Shown: positions 1 to 10,523 of the stretch, one piece after another
Layout: each line of letters begins with the position of its first letter
How positions within the stretch are numbered: the stretch's first letter is position 1
NCBI GenBank assembly: GCA_017354895.1
Contig: CP071493.1
Location: 8,494,001 to 8,558,000, forward strand
Direction: 5' to 3'
From: Podospora comata
Taxonomy: Eukaryota > Ascomycota > Sordariomycetes > Sordariales > Podosporaceae
DNA length: 64,000 nt
Program-made: the position numbers and the translations under genes
The notes under the pieces: generated by a model
What the model saw: only the letters and a program-made list of their open reading frames with translations
Database searches by the model: none
What the model was told of the DNA's origin: nothing

Positions 1-1027
1 TTATTACCCCCCCTCCTCTTAATTAGATCCGAACTGTAGCTTTGTATCTTGTTCCCTTTCTTTGGCAGCAGATGGGTTCCTCTCGACCGCGGCGTGGGCT
101 TGCGTTCTCAATGGGGGAGTGTAAACCAAGGAGCTAAGGCTGCCGGTCAACAAAATGCAAACATCCAACTCGGGTGGTGGGTATCGAATTGGCGAGAACT
201 AGAATTGGCGGTGCGTCACAAACAATATTCAAATCGCCTGCCTGGTCGAGACGTCGCAGATATTTCGATGCGCCAAAATCAAAGCTTCGCGCTGAGTTGC
301 GATTTGTGTTGCTGGAGCTGAGCTTCAAATGGTGGGAGAAAGCGCGGCTGCGGGACACAGACTGACAGACAGGCACGACTCGGAGCGCGTCGTCCTGTGC
401 AAGAGAGCTCTTGAAATTTTGGGTGGGGCGATTATGTAAGTCACATGCCGCCAGCAGTACAACCCCTGAATCGGTGGTGGTTAAGCACACGCTACATTCG
501 GCAGTCTTGAACAGCAACTGGGCGCCATAGTCTGATTTGTATAATATATTGAAACAGCTTGGTCCCAGCTCTGATGCCTGAGAGTATCATTCATCATGCC
601 TATACCGACCCATCTGAGCCGTAAGTGCCAAAGCCGTAGTTAGGCTACCCCCATAAACATTACTAAATACAGAGATTCCAAGGTATATCAAAATCGCCCA
701 GTCTCCCAGTCCACTCATTAAGCTCCCGATGGCAGTGAACCATGACCCTCTCCACCAAACGCCCAAGATCGAGGCGTTGAATTCGCCCAAATCCATCCCA
801 GTTCAACCCAAGTCCTGTGAAACGCCCAGTCATGAAGGTATCAGCCGTTGCAAAGAAAAACCACCAACCCTACCTATTCCGCACATTTCCCCCCAAGTCT
901 CGGCCTCGGCTTAGGACTGCCGGCTAAACAGAAGAAAGGTGCATGTCCTATGACATACAAACATGACCACCCACGTATGTCCCCTTTCACACTAACAAAC
1001 GCCATCAAGCGCCGTACCGCCATCCAC
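1..1027. other. left-end intergenic region, no supported gene
   Basis: Only short overlapping reading frames occur here. One on the minus strand (587-796, 69 codons) is hydrophobic and could be part of an exon, but it has no recognised domain, and no clean splice partner is visible. The rest probably holds the 3' flank of the SYLF gene, whose stop is at 1028. Confidence 0.4.
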
Positions 1028-3416
1028 TCAAGAAAGAGCGACCGAGCTTCCTTCTGTGCTACCAGAAGGCGAGATTATTCTTAGGGCTTTCGCGCCATTC
1101 GCTGCCTTGGTCTCTTCCTGAGGATGTTCAGTGGCGCTGAGAAACTCATTTTCCGTAAGGGGGGTCCGCGGTTCTCTTTCACTCTCCTCTTCCGCCGACG
1201 AGGGCAGTTCAATGTTCTGCGGTACCGGTGGGACCTGGTCGCTTTCATGACTCTTTCTCTGTTCCAAGTTGGTCTGGACTGCAATGGCAGTGCTGACCGA
1301 TGACGAGTTCTTTTGGTGGCGAGGGCTGTTGGGGCGTGAGTCGACTTTGATCGAGTTTTGCTCCTGACCGCTGGTTGAGATGGCTTCGTCGATAGAAACA
1401 TCGCCAGCAGTATCAACATCCTCGGCGCGGGACGAGATCGAGAGAAATGAGTTGCGAACGGGGCTTCGAAGTGACGACACGTCACCGTACTCAGTTTTGC
1501 TACCGCGAGACACGCGAGCCGGACTCCTGGCGGGAAGAGGAGGCGGAACTCGTTTTGCGATGGTTACTACATTGGCGCCTTTGGCTTGGATAACCTGGGT
1601 GACTTGCGAAGTGCGAATCGACGAACGTGTAGGCTGCGCAGCGGCGGTAGCGACCTCACAGATGATAGGCTCCTCCTCATCCTCTTCGTCATCTTCGTCG
1701 TCAGCATCTTCGTCGCGCTCGTCATCCGCCTCTGGGAGAGATCCGGTCGAAGTTGCAGGGGCATTGGCATCCCTAGAAATTGTTTGAGTCTCCTTCTCAG
1801 CCACAACCTGCGTTTCACTCGCCTGCTCTACGAGCTTCTCCTCCTTGACCTCCTGAATTACTTCCATCTCTTTGAACTCTGCAATCTGTGCTGGGGGTAC
1901 CTCCGAGGAGCGTTTCCGGAGTCTTTCAATGAAGCTTGTGTCAACTTTTGTGTAGTCAACTTCCTCAGGTTCAACAACAGTAGGCAGCTTGTCGGACATC
2001 GCGTCTTTCCCGTCATCGCTATTTGCGCGGCTAAAGCTGGTTTCAGCCTGGCTCGTCACGTCCGTCTGGGTGTAGGCATCCGTCACGGCGGTGGCCTGTG
2101 TCCTCGACGACATGCAGCTGCCTCGGTTACTCCTAGAAACGAACGTCTCCATGCTCTGGCGGCTGAACCGAGCAAAGACAGGGCTTGTCGGATTGGGGTG
2201 GTATTCGAACTGTGTGCTCGTTGGTCTCAACTTGGAGCCAGCTTCGCGGATCTCGATACCGGCCATTTCAAGGCCTATAACGCCAAAAGGGTCCGGGTCG
2301 TTGGCGTCGGGAATGCCGAAGGAGAGGGTCGAAGGTGTCGGCGGGGGCATTCTGGGAATCTCGATGACCGCATCTCCGGGAGCCGGTTGCTGTGCTAGCC
2401 ACTCAAAAAGGGGCTTGTCAAAATCAGTTCGACCCTCGGCAGCCTTGATGACCTCAAATAAAGGACGCATTTCCGGGATAGTCTTGGGAAGGTTGCCAGC
2501 AAGGATGTCTAAAACCGAAACATTGGCGCTGTAAAATCTTTCGTTTTCGTTCGTCCGTTCTGTGACCAAGGATCCGTCAAGTGCCACTGCTTGATGCTTT
2601 CCCCTAGCCTTCACATACGTCAACACAGTATCACCAATTTCCTTCCACTTGATTTCCGGTTCCGGGCCCTCCATGGCAGTTAACGGCCCCACAGCGAGGC
2701 TGACGTCGTCGCCCAGCATCAGTCTCGGGCGGGTGAAGAGCTCCAGGGTCTGGACGCTGTTGATGACCAGAACGCAGTCGTATATGTCGACACCGATCAC
2801 AAAGCCGAGCTCGGCTGTGTGGAGTATTATTCCAGATGGAGGTGACCATGTTCCATCAGCTTTCCGAGCGGTGATGAGACCAGCGCCACCGGAGCCCGAC
2901 ATCCAGAGGCCGGATCGCATGCAGGAGAAGATGGCGATACCAACGGCATTCTGCATTATTCGAGGCGGGATCTTTTTGGTAGTGTATATCTGTGTAGGCT
3001 GCGATGGGGGATCGGTAGGTGGTGATTCGGTTCGTATTGGTTGCGCTTCTGGAAATTGAAACCCATCGACTAGTTTCCCGTCAGCTTAAATGAATAATCA
3101 TCCATCTGGAATGCGGCGTAGACCCACAGCAGAACGACTTTAGTATTCTAGCAGCCTTGTCACATTCCTTGTCGAGCGTTGTCGGCCAGTATGTCTCGCG
3201 ATCGAAACGGGTAGGTGTCTTGCTCGCTGCCGACGATGTGCTGAGACGATGGGCAGGGACGACGATCTTTCCGGCCCATCCAAAAACTTTCCCAAGAGCC
3301 CCCGGTGTTGAAGCCGGGGCATCCGTCACCGGTGTCGATGCCGTCGTCCTGGTGCTGCTGATACTGGCTTGCCTCGGCCGCTCCCACGAGGGGAAAAAGG
3401 ACGAAACACGCTGCAT
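1028..3416 (-). CDS. SYLF (Ysc84/SH3YL1-like) domain protein with long acidic disordered tail
   Basis: Two exons, 3128-3416 and 1028-3069, joined across a 58 nt intron (3070-3127, donor GTGGGT, branch CTGAC, acceptor TAG), give about 776 residues. The SYLF domain starts at the end of exon 1 with TLDKECDKAARILKSFC and continues in exon 2 with SGSGGAGLITARK and the block ending VSLAVGP. SYLF domains bind phosphoinositides and actin; yeast Ysc84/Lsb3 act in cortical actin patches and endocytosis. Unlike Ysc84 there is no C-terminal SH3 domain. About 500 residues of Ser/Pro/Glu-rich sequence follow instead, with an Asp/Glu run near 1670-1735. The start at 3416 is the first Met in frame with the SYLF N-terminus. 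A role in membrane trafficking or endocytosis is inferred from the domain alone. Confidence 0.82.
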
Positions 3417-6400
3417 GGTGGTGGACTGTGGCGAGCTCGACGCCGACCAGGCCTTTCACCAAGCTCGTCTGAATAGGGGAGGGAGGGGGAGACTCGCGAA
3501 CGGACGATGGTGGGAGTTTTCAATCTGACCCAGGCAAGAACCTGGAAAACCCAACCAGATCCGACCAGTGCCGAACCAAACAATTCCGGGCCAGTCCCGG
3601 CAGCCCGACTGTTGTGGACAAGTGACGTGGGCGATGATCACGCCAACCGAGCGCGCAGCTTGGAAAAAAGCAACCACCACAAGGGACGCACTGCACAGGA
3701 GTTGACGGCCCTGAATGTGCAACCAGGGCTTGGACGGCCGTTAGCGCGGAACCTGGCTTGAAGATTGTATGATGCAAGGCAAGGACATAGGCATGCTCCC
3801 GTCCATAGAAGGGAGGATATGCTAGAGGCTTTGGAAACAATCCGATTGCCATGTATGTTCTTCAGTCCTCATGAATATGGAGATTCCATCCAAGCGAACA
3901 TTGACAATTGTGTGATGCTCAGGAAGAAAGCAGCTGGAGAGGCTTGACCTACTATAGAAGTACTGTCCTAACAATGATTCATGGACTGGGATGTGCTCCA
4001 GGCGCGAGATCAGGGACCAGGGTGTTTCTGGGCGGACAAGGATGCTGCAGCCTGGGACCTAGCGCTTCTACTTGAGTCGTAGCCCCCAAAAACTCTTGGG
4101 GCTGTTTGCCAGTTAATGGATGACGAGTGGATGATGGGGGGTTGCAATGCGGATGGCGATGACACTCTCTGCTGCCGGGCCGGTGATTCTCATGCAGAAG
4201 CGTTTAATCGCGAGATAGCGGTGCCTGGGATCGCTCGACTGTGAAAAAGTATACAGATATTGTCACTAATTTGCGTCTGGCTGAGATGGGTCTGATGATG
4301 CGGCGGCCATTGAGAGCACGTTCGGGTGTCAGCCGGGCCCTGTGTCGTTTAGGAGCGTCCAATGCCGATCTCTTGATGTCTTGGACTTGCCCTGCGCCGT
4401 TCGGAACCAAGTGGGGGGTCGGTTTGGGCCGGCGACGAGCATGAGCGAGCACGGGCGTGGCTGAAGAGGACAGGAGTATCGCAAGGTCGAGGCAGCCGTA
4501 TTCAGGAGGGTCGATGTATGTATCAGCTGAGGTGGCAGAAGAAATGGAGAAGGGGGCGATGCAAGACACAGGAGGATGAAGAAGAAGAAAAAAAGCGAAG
4601 ATGGTGCGAAGAAAGCACGGATGGAGGGGTTTGTATCCGGAGCTTGCAGTTTGCTGCAGTCAGCGAGTGGAATCTAAAGACTTTCCCAGACAACTGGAAG
4701 CGACTTAGCAAGCGAGTGTTGAAGCTGCTGGATCCGGAGCGAAATGACGGCGGGACGATATCAAGAAGGCATCCCGGAATGGCTCCATTCTTTTCAGCTT
4801 TTGAGAACACCGACGAGTGAGAAGCCAGGTGTGCTCTGGAATTCCTTGGACAAAGAACGGGAGTCCCTGCCAAGTGGTGAATAAGGTTGGGTGGGTGACC
4901 ATGGCTGGAACATCGCCATTTCACCCGGACGGAGCCCTGCATTGTGCCTTTCATATCACTTGTGAATAGGTTTGAAAAGTTCTTTTTGATTTCCTCACCA
5001 TCGCCCAACAATGTCCCGTTTGTCACCCCTTTCATCTGACCGATTTTGCACCTGAACCTCTGAGTTCGATGCGATGGTTTTATATTGTTCCCTTCCTGTG
5101 GGATGGTGCGTATACATATGCGCAATATGGGATCCCCATACCTTGAATGCGGTAGTGGCGGAGGCTGTGAGCTTGATCTTGGATGCGAACTGTGGAGTTT
5201 CAGTGTGGGCCTGCAAGACAAGCGGGATCCCACATCGAACCGTCCCCACTTTCCAAACTTTTAAGCTGATGCACTGACCACTTTTAGTCCCTGGTTTTGA
5301 CCCCACTTTGGATCAAGGACAACGGACGACATCTCGTTCCTGAGCTCGGTTGGTGTTGGTTCGATTTTGAACCTCAGCATCTTGCTAAGTTTGATTCGGC
5401 ATTATTTCAATTTGCTGATTCAAAACTTGTTTTTTTTTTCTCTTTCTTTTCATTGTGCAGGAATGTTGGAGCTCAAAGTTGCCTGCTTCTGCCCCTCTCT
5501 CCACTGAAAACAGCATGGTCACTCCCAACCTCGCCCTCCCCACGAGACACCACCACCAAAGTTTCACATACACATACACGGACACAGGTACAGAAACACA
5601 GGCGGAAAATGCAAAATAAATCAAACACAGGGCATGTCCCAAGCGCAGTCAGCCCTCAGCCACATCCGCCTTCATATGCTACTGAATGAATGATCTGCCT
5701 GGCCGACCGTTTTCGTCTGCCGTCTGTGCCTTCAGCTCTCGGCCGGTAGTCTCGTTGACCCTGCGCGGTGTGCAGTTGGGTTTGTTCAACCATTGAAATA
5801 TCCTTGCCTGGAGTGATTGCACGGACCCCAAGATGCCTTGATATTGCTGCTCTCACTTCAACCCCCTCGCATTGTTTGCTTTTTGATATGCTTCGGTTGG
5901 GGCCGGGTTGAATCAGTTGGGTTTCGGTGCATATTGCGGAGCGACACTGGTCACGAATTGGGTGTTAGTCAGGGGCAATAGGTAGAAGAAAAGGAGCATT
6001 TACCCGACTCCAGGAACAGAGTTTAGGCATCAGAGAGCTGTAATCCGTACGAGTAGAGCCCTGGATATTCGCCGATGAGCGTGAAGTATTCTCAGGTCTC
6101 CCGTTTGTCTTTTCACCTTAAAAAGGCGCCTCAAGCCTTGGTATGTGGGTTATGACTATGTAGGCTGGGTGATCGACAGCATCTTGTCAACAACTCCAAC
6201 ACCCCCAATGTCACAATGTAACGATGGCTTACTCAAACAACGGTGCTGCGGCGCTGCGTCTGATGCAACCGCAACAGTTTAGGACGGCACGGCGCACAAC
6301 CATTACTACAACATTGGGATGACAAAACGATAAGCAACATATGGGACGAGATGAGAAAGTGGGGGTCGGTAAGTTCTGATACGATCTATGGTTTATCACT

Positions 6401-7158
6401 CACCTTCAGAACCTCTGGAGCAAGTCATGACGCTCTGTCCCATTGAAAAGTGTGGGAGTCTCATCTCACTCTCTATGTCAGGCACACACCACAGTCTTCT
6501 CGAGAGAAGTGCACCTTCTCGTCAAGCACAGTGATGGATGCCTGCCCTCGGACTGTTTGACCAACCATTATTGCTGCTTCGAGTGTTACACCACTTCCAT
6601 GCCTTGAGTAGTGAATAGCAACACGTAGAGGCGGTGCTGGTCTCTGTCCAGTACGCTCAGGTCGCCGGTTACAGGGTGAGTGAGTCAAGGTGTCCCATAT
6701 CAAGGTAGACAGATATTATCGCCAACAAAGGCGTTGGCGGACTCGAGACTGTCCAAATTGCATGGAATGCTCACCGGTCTCCAAATATCAAACATGATTC
6801 CAGTAGGTACTCTCAACGTCGTGGAATCTGACCAAACACGCCAAAACAAATGACAATTGCTTGCATTCTCTGTGTCTAGACATATTTGTGTAAATGTAGC
6901 CATGTTCCGTAACACCTGTCCCCCAAAGAAGATACACGAACGCCTGCCTTCCTGAACCAGCCAGTCCCACAACGTCTAATGCTGTATTATGTTGTTCGCT
7001 GATGAAAACATCAAGAAAAGAAAAAGAGGTACACGTTGTAGGTCTAAGATATTATTGTAAAAGGTCGTGAGGTTTGTGATGTGATTATTTACATCTTTTG
7101 AGTGGAGGTCGTGTCGTATGATTGCTGTCGTGGGCTGCTGCCTTGTCACTCCCATGCA
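3417..7158. other. 3.7 kb gene-poor block
   Basis: No reading frame here looks like a conserved protein. Candidates are short (under 240 codons), low in complexity and overlap one another on both strands. The first few hundred bases must hold the SYLF gene promoter, and the right end the 3' region of the F-box gene. T-rich and CA-rich stretches occur around 5430-5600. I see no transposon ends, tRNA or intact 5S gene. A long UTR or a non-coding RNA cannot be excluded. Confidence 0.5.
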
Positions 7159-8637
7159 TCAGACCGAAGGGGCTGGTGAGCCAAAGGAGCTGAACGTGCC
7201 CGAAGACGTGGGGCTGGGCGAATCCACTGGGCTGGAAGAACCCGATTGACCCGGAGAACTGTAAGGGCTGGGGTAGGCGGACGTGTTTCCATACTTGATG
7301 AACATCGGCCACGGGCCCCCTGAGATCAAAAACCGCTCTAGACCCAGAGAGTCAAAGTTTTCTTTGCACCTCGAAGCAGACTTCTTATACCAGCCCTCAA
7401 ATCCATCCTCCTGATGTACCGTATTCCAGTCGTCGCTGACCACGGGCAGAAAATCCCAAACCTCCCTGGTGCGCGTATAAACGTCACCGCTCTCAATATC
7501 GCCTTCCAGGTGAAATCGCTGAAGCGCAGTGAGCTTCTCCTTTAGCCCGGTGAATAACGAGCGCCACCGTCCGTTGTGTAGGTGTATGCCTCCGATACTG
7601 AGCTCAAGTGGCTTAGCGAGGCCACGACCGCCAAGTCGGAGTCTCTCGAGTGTGGGGGAGTGGCGGAGTAGGAAGGACTTGAGATCCTCCTCAGAGCATG
7701 AGATGCCCTCAAGCTTCAGATCCGTGAGCCTTTTGTAGGTGAAGTCACCGGCAAACAGAGCCCTGAAAGAGAGCTCAAACTTCTCGGCCGGCGCATGATA
7801 TGTGTGGAAAGCTAGACGCAGGTGTGTGACATTGTTGGCGGACTGAAGGACCCGTCCCAACCCGTTGATCGCTCTGGACCGCGAGGCAGGGCCCATCTGA
7901 CGGGGAATATCAAGCACCAGATCCAGCCGGGAGAGGCCTGCAAACGTCTGGGCACAGTCGAACCATCGCTGCCGAGCATCTGGATGACGAAAGAGCTCCA
8001 GGGGTACTTGATCGATACTCAGAGACTGAAGACGAGCGTGAGGGAGCGCGGAAAGGATGGCATCAAGGTCCTTTGAGGCGCGAAGTCGGTCTTGTTTGCG
8101 ACAGTGGTGATACGGAAAGACCTGATCAAACAAGTCAATGCCGTACGGGTTCTTGGTGAAGTTGATATCAACGACCTCCAGGTTAGGTAGCCGCTTCAAA
8201 GTGGCCTCGAGCATAGACTGGCGAGTGTGTAACGGAGCCACCAGGGTGGCACGCTCTTCGAGCTTGTGATAGCGAGACCAGCCCTCCTGAATGAAGTCAT
8301 GACCCTCGCGGCGCCTCAGCCACTGATGCAGAGAGGTGGTCTCTTGGGCCCGTCCCACATCTACTTTTGCCAAATGGAAGACCACTGACCGGGGCTTGCC
8401 AAGAAGACGGTCATGGCGAGCAATCGAATGTAGCCTTTGAACATCATCTCTCCATTCTACTACTGCAAAGTGGTCTAGGAGGAGGTAGTCGTATCCTATA
8501 TCGGCAAATTTTCGTGATGCCAGGCGGAGGGCCGTTACGGTAGGCAGGTCGCAGTATTGGTAGACGATTCGCACCAGCTCGACGGGGAGGAGGTCCATGC
8601 TGGAGATGAAAGGAGCATGGGAGGACGAGATCGGCAA
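7159..8637 (-). CDS. F-box protein with LRR-like segments
   Basis: A single uninterrupted frame of 492 codons. An F-box lies at about residues 14-52 (MDLLPVELVRIVYQYCDL followed by ALRLASRKFADIGYDYLL). The middle contains loosely repeated leucine-rich segments (NLEVVDINF, VTHLRLAF, LTDLKLEGI, LERLRLGG), as in F-box proteins that recognise substrates through an LRR-like surface. The last 45 residues are Ser/Pro-rich and probably disordered. F-box proteins bind Skp1 and present substrates to an SCF ubiquitin ligase; the substrate here is unknown. Such genes are numerous and fast-evolving in filamentous fungi. The start at 8637 lies 13 codons before the F-box; a second Met (MDLLP) could also serve. 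Confidence 0.8.
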   Translation of the reverse strand: MPISSSHAPFISSMDLLPVELVRIVYQYCDLPTVTALRLASRKFADIGYDYLLLDHFAVVEWRDDVQRLHSIARHDRLLGKPRSVVFHLAKVDVGRAQETTSLHQWLRRREGHDFIQEGWSRYHKLEERATLVAPLHTRQSMLEATLKRLPNLEVVDINFTKNPYGIDLFDQVFPYHHCRKQDRLRASKDLDAILSALPHARLQSLSIDQVPLELFRHPDARQRWFDCAQTFAGLSRLDLVLDIPRQMGPASRSRAINGLGRVLQSANNVTHLRLAFHTYHAPAEKFELSFRALFAGDFTYKRLTDLKLEGISCSEEDLKSFLLRHSPTLERLRLGGRGLAKPLELSIGGIHLHNGRWRSLFTGLKEKLTALQRFHLEGDIESGDVYTRTREVWDFLPVVSDDWNTVHQEDGFEGWYKKSASRCKENFDSLGLERFLISGGPWPMFIKYGNTSAYPSPYSSPGQSGSSSPVDSPSPTSSGTFSSFGSPAPSV

Positions 8638-10523
8638 GCACCAGTAGGTCCCATATGATGTAGATGAAGGTGATGGAAGTAGGAGAAGACCAGACAGATA
8701 TCAGGAATATAAGCCAACCGTAATTCAACGTGGGTGAGGTTATGGCGAATGGCAAAAGTGGCGGGCGAGAAGGGAAAAGGCGGACTTTTGATCTTTATAC
8801 CGCCAAGCAGAACCGATCTGGCGGGCTGACACCGACACAACAACCTTCACATCCAGATGCAGGGCCCAAAAGATGGCGACCCAGGGGTAAAAAGCAGAAA
8901 TGGAGCCAAACCGTTCCCTGCCCCTTGCACTAGCACATGCTGCTCGGTTGCCGGTGTTGCAGTTTCCATGGAATGCCGTCTCTTGGGCACGCGAAGAAGG
9001 AAAAATTCGACGGGCTTTGACACCGAAACTTTTGGGCAAGAAGTCGGTGAGCTTAAGACAGACAAGGGCGACCACGACACACACGACAGTTGGATTCGCC
9101 AGCCTGGGCTTCCGACAGCGACAGGGGACCAATTGCATCCACAGTTGCATTAGCGGCCTGGTGCAGGCCCATGGATGGATGGCTGGCGGTGTGCAGCCTC
9201 TGCCTCTGTGTGACCGAAATGGAGGTGTGATGGAAAAGTCATGGAATGCGCCTCCCGTCACCTAAACGGAGACGCTGACACCACGTGAAAGGTCGCCGAT
9301 GTGCGTGGTGAGCAAGCATCACCAACTAATGCCACGCCATTCCCGATCTCATCGCCTTCCGCACTTTCCAAACTTATCAAGTTCCCGATCTTATCAGAAG
9401 TCTTGGTGTTGTGGTGGAGTTGCTGTCTCTCACGAACGGAGCAGTAGTGATGTCTCTCCTGCCGTTTGTTGCACAAGGCCGGAATGGCGGGATGGACACC
9501 TACCTACCTACTGTACCTCTTCCTCTTTCAATGGCTCATGAGCCTGAGAACACGGGGCATGAGTCCAGCAACCTATCCAATCCACTGGTGCTGACGAAAG
9601 CATGCCTTGGTCATATGTATCCATCAACAGTAACCTGATCATGATGCGTTACATGTAGCCACTTGCCCCTCTTTTGCGTTTAAAGTATGATTGATGAAGA
9701 AAACCGCCAGACAGACCGCACTTTGCCGCTAATAAAGTTAGGAATCTTGAAACAAAAAGGCGGACATCGACAGCAGAAGACGTTCCACAGTGACAGTCCC
9801 GCTCCTTGGGGCGTCTCGATGTCTCACCTCTGGCTCGACGCTTGTGTCCACGCACACCGAAGATGCCGCTGTTCTCTCACCTTTCCACCCACGGGTGTGA
9901 AGTGGAGGGATCTCAATCAAGGTCCAGTCAGGTCAAGGTTTCTATTATTTCTTGTGTGCCGTCGGAACACTAGACAAGACCCGGTTGGTGGTTTTAGTCC
10001 GAAAAGTGTGTTGATTGCATGAGATGTCCCAAGACGATGCAGCCTCATTCAGAACTTGCGTCCGTATCAGGGTGTTAGACTGTTTTAGTATCAGTCGGGT
10101 ACCATCTCCAGCTTACAGACCTGGTGTACTGCCTGCTCACGGCCCCTGGATCGATGGGCCTATTTGGACCGCGGAGAATACATAACGAGGTATTCTTCAT
10201 CTAAAGGTGAAAGCTGCTGCATGTCACACCGAATCCCCAACCCGCCCGGCGGTGAGGCGGGCTGCCAGGCACCCCACTCGCGGCTCCGTGGCGGGGTCTG
10301 GGCACGGATCACACGCCCGCTTTTTGCGTCTCCTCTTTGGTGTTTGAAGGCAGTTGTGGCCTCTCCAACCCACTTCATACACCACCTCCATCAGCTCAAC
10401 TGAAAGTGCTGGGGCGTCTCCGGGCTTCCTGCCTGCATAGCCAACTGTCGATTTCAAGGGAGTCCAGTCAACCCTTCTGCAAGACAGGCACCTACCCCGC
10501 GATATTATTACACAGCCTCAAGC
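8638..10523. other. intergenic region between divergent genes
   Basis: This is the shared upstream region of the minus-strand F-box gene and the plus-strand RBR ligase gene. Overlapping frames up to 173 codons occur but have no domain or codon pattern I recognise. It presumably holds both promoters and long leaders. Confidence 0.5.

Noticed and set aside
1380-2534. Plus-strand frames of 135-270 codons overlapping the SYLF gene
   Set aside because: They mirror the repetitive acidic/Ser-rich minus-strand coding sequence and lack any recognisable domain.
4885-4902. GTTGGGTGGGTGACCA, like the internal C box of fungal 5S rRNA genes
   Set aside because: The bases upstream do not match the rest of a 5S gene (no A box, no CGCTCAGCCG-like stretch) and no T run ends it, so it is at most a fragment and probably chance.
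8740-9261. 173-codon minus-strand frame upstream of the F-box gene
   Set aside because: Composition looks random (many Cys/Trp/His), with no conserved motif.
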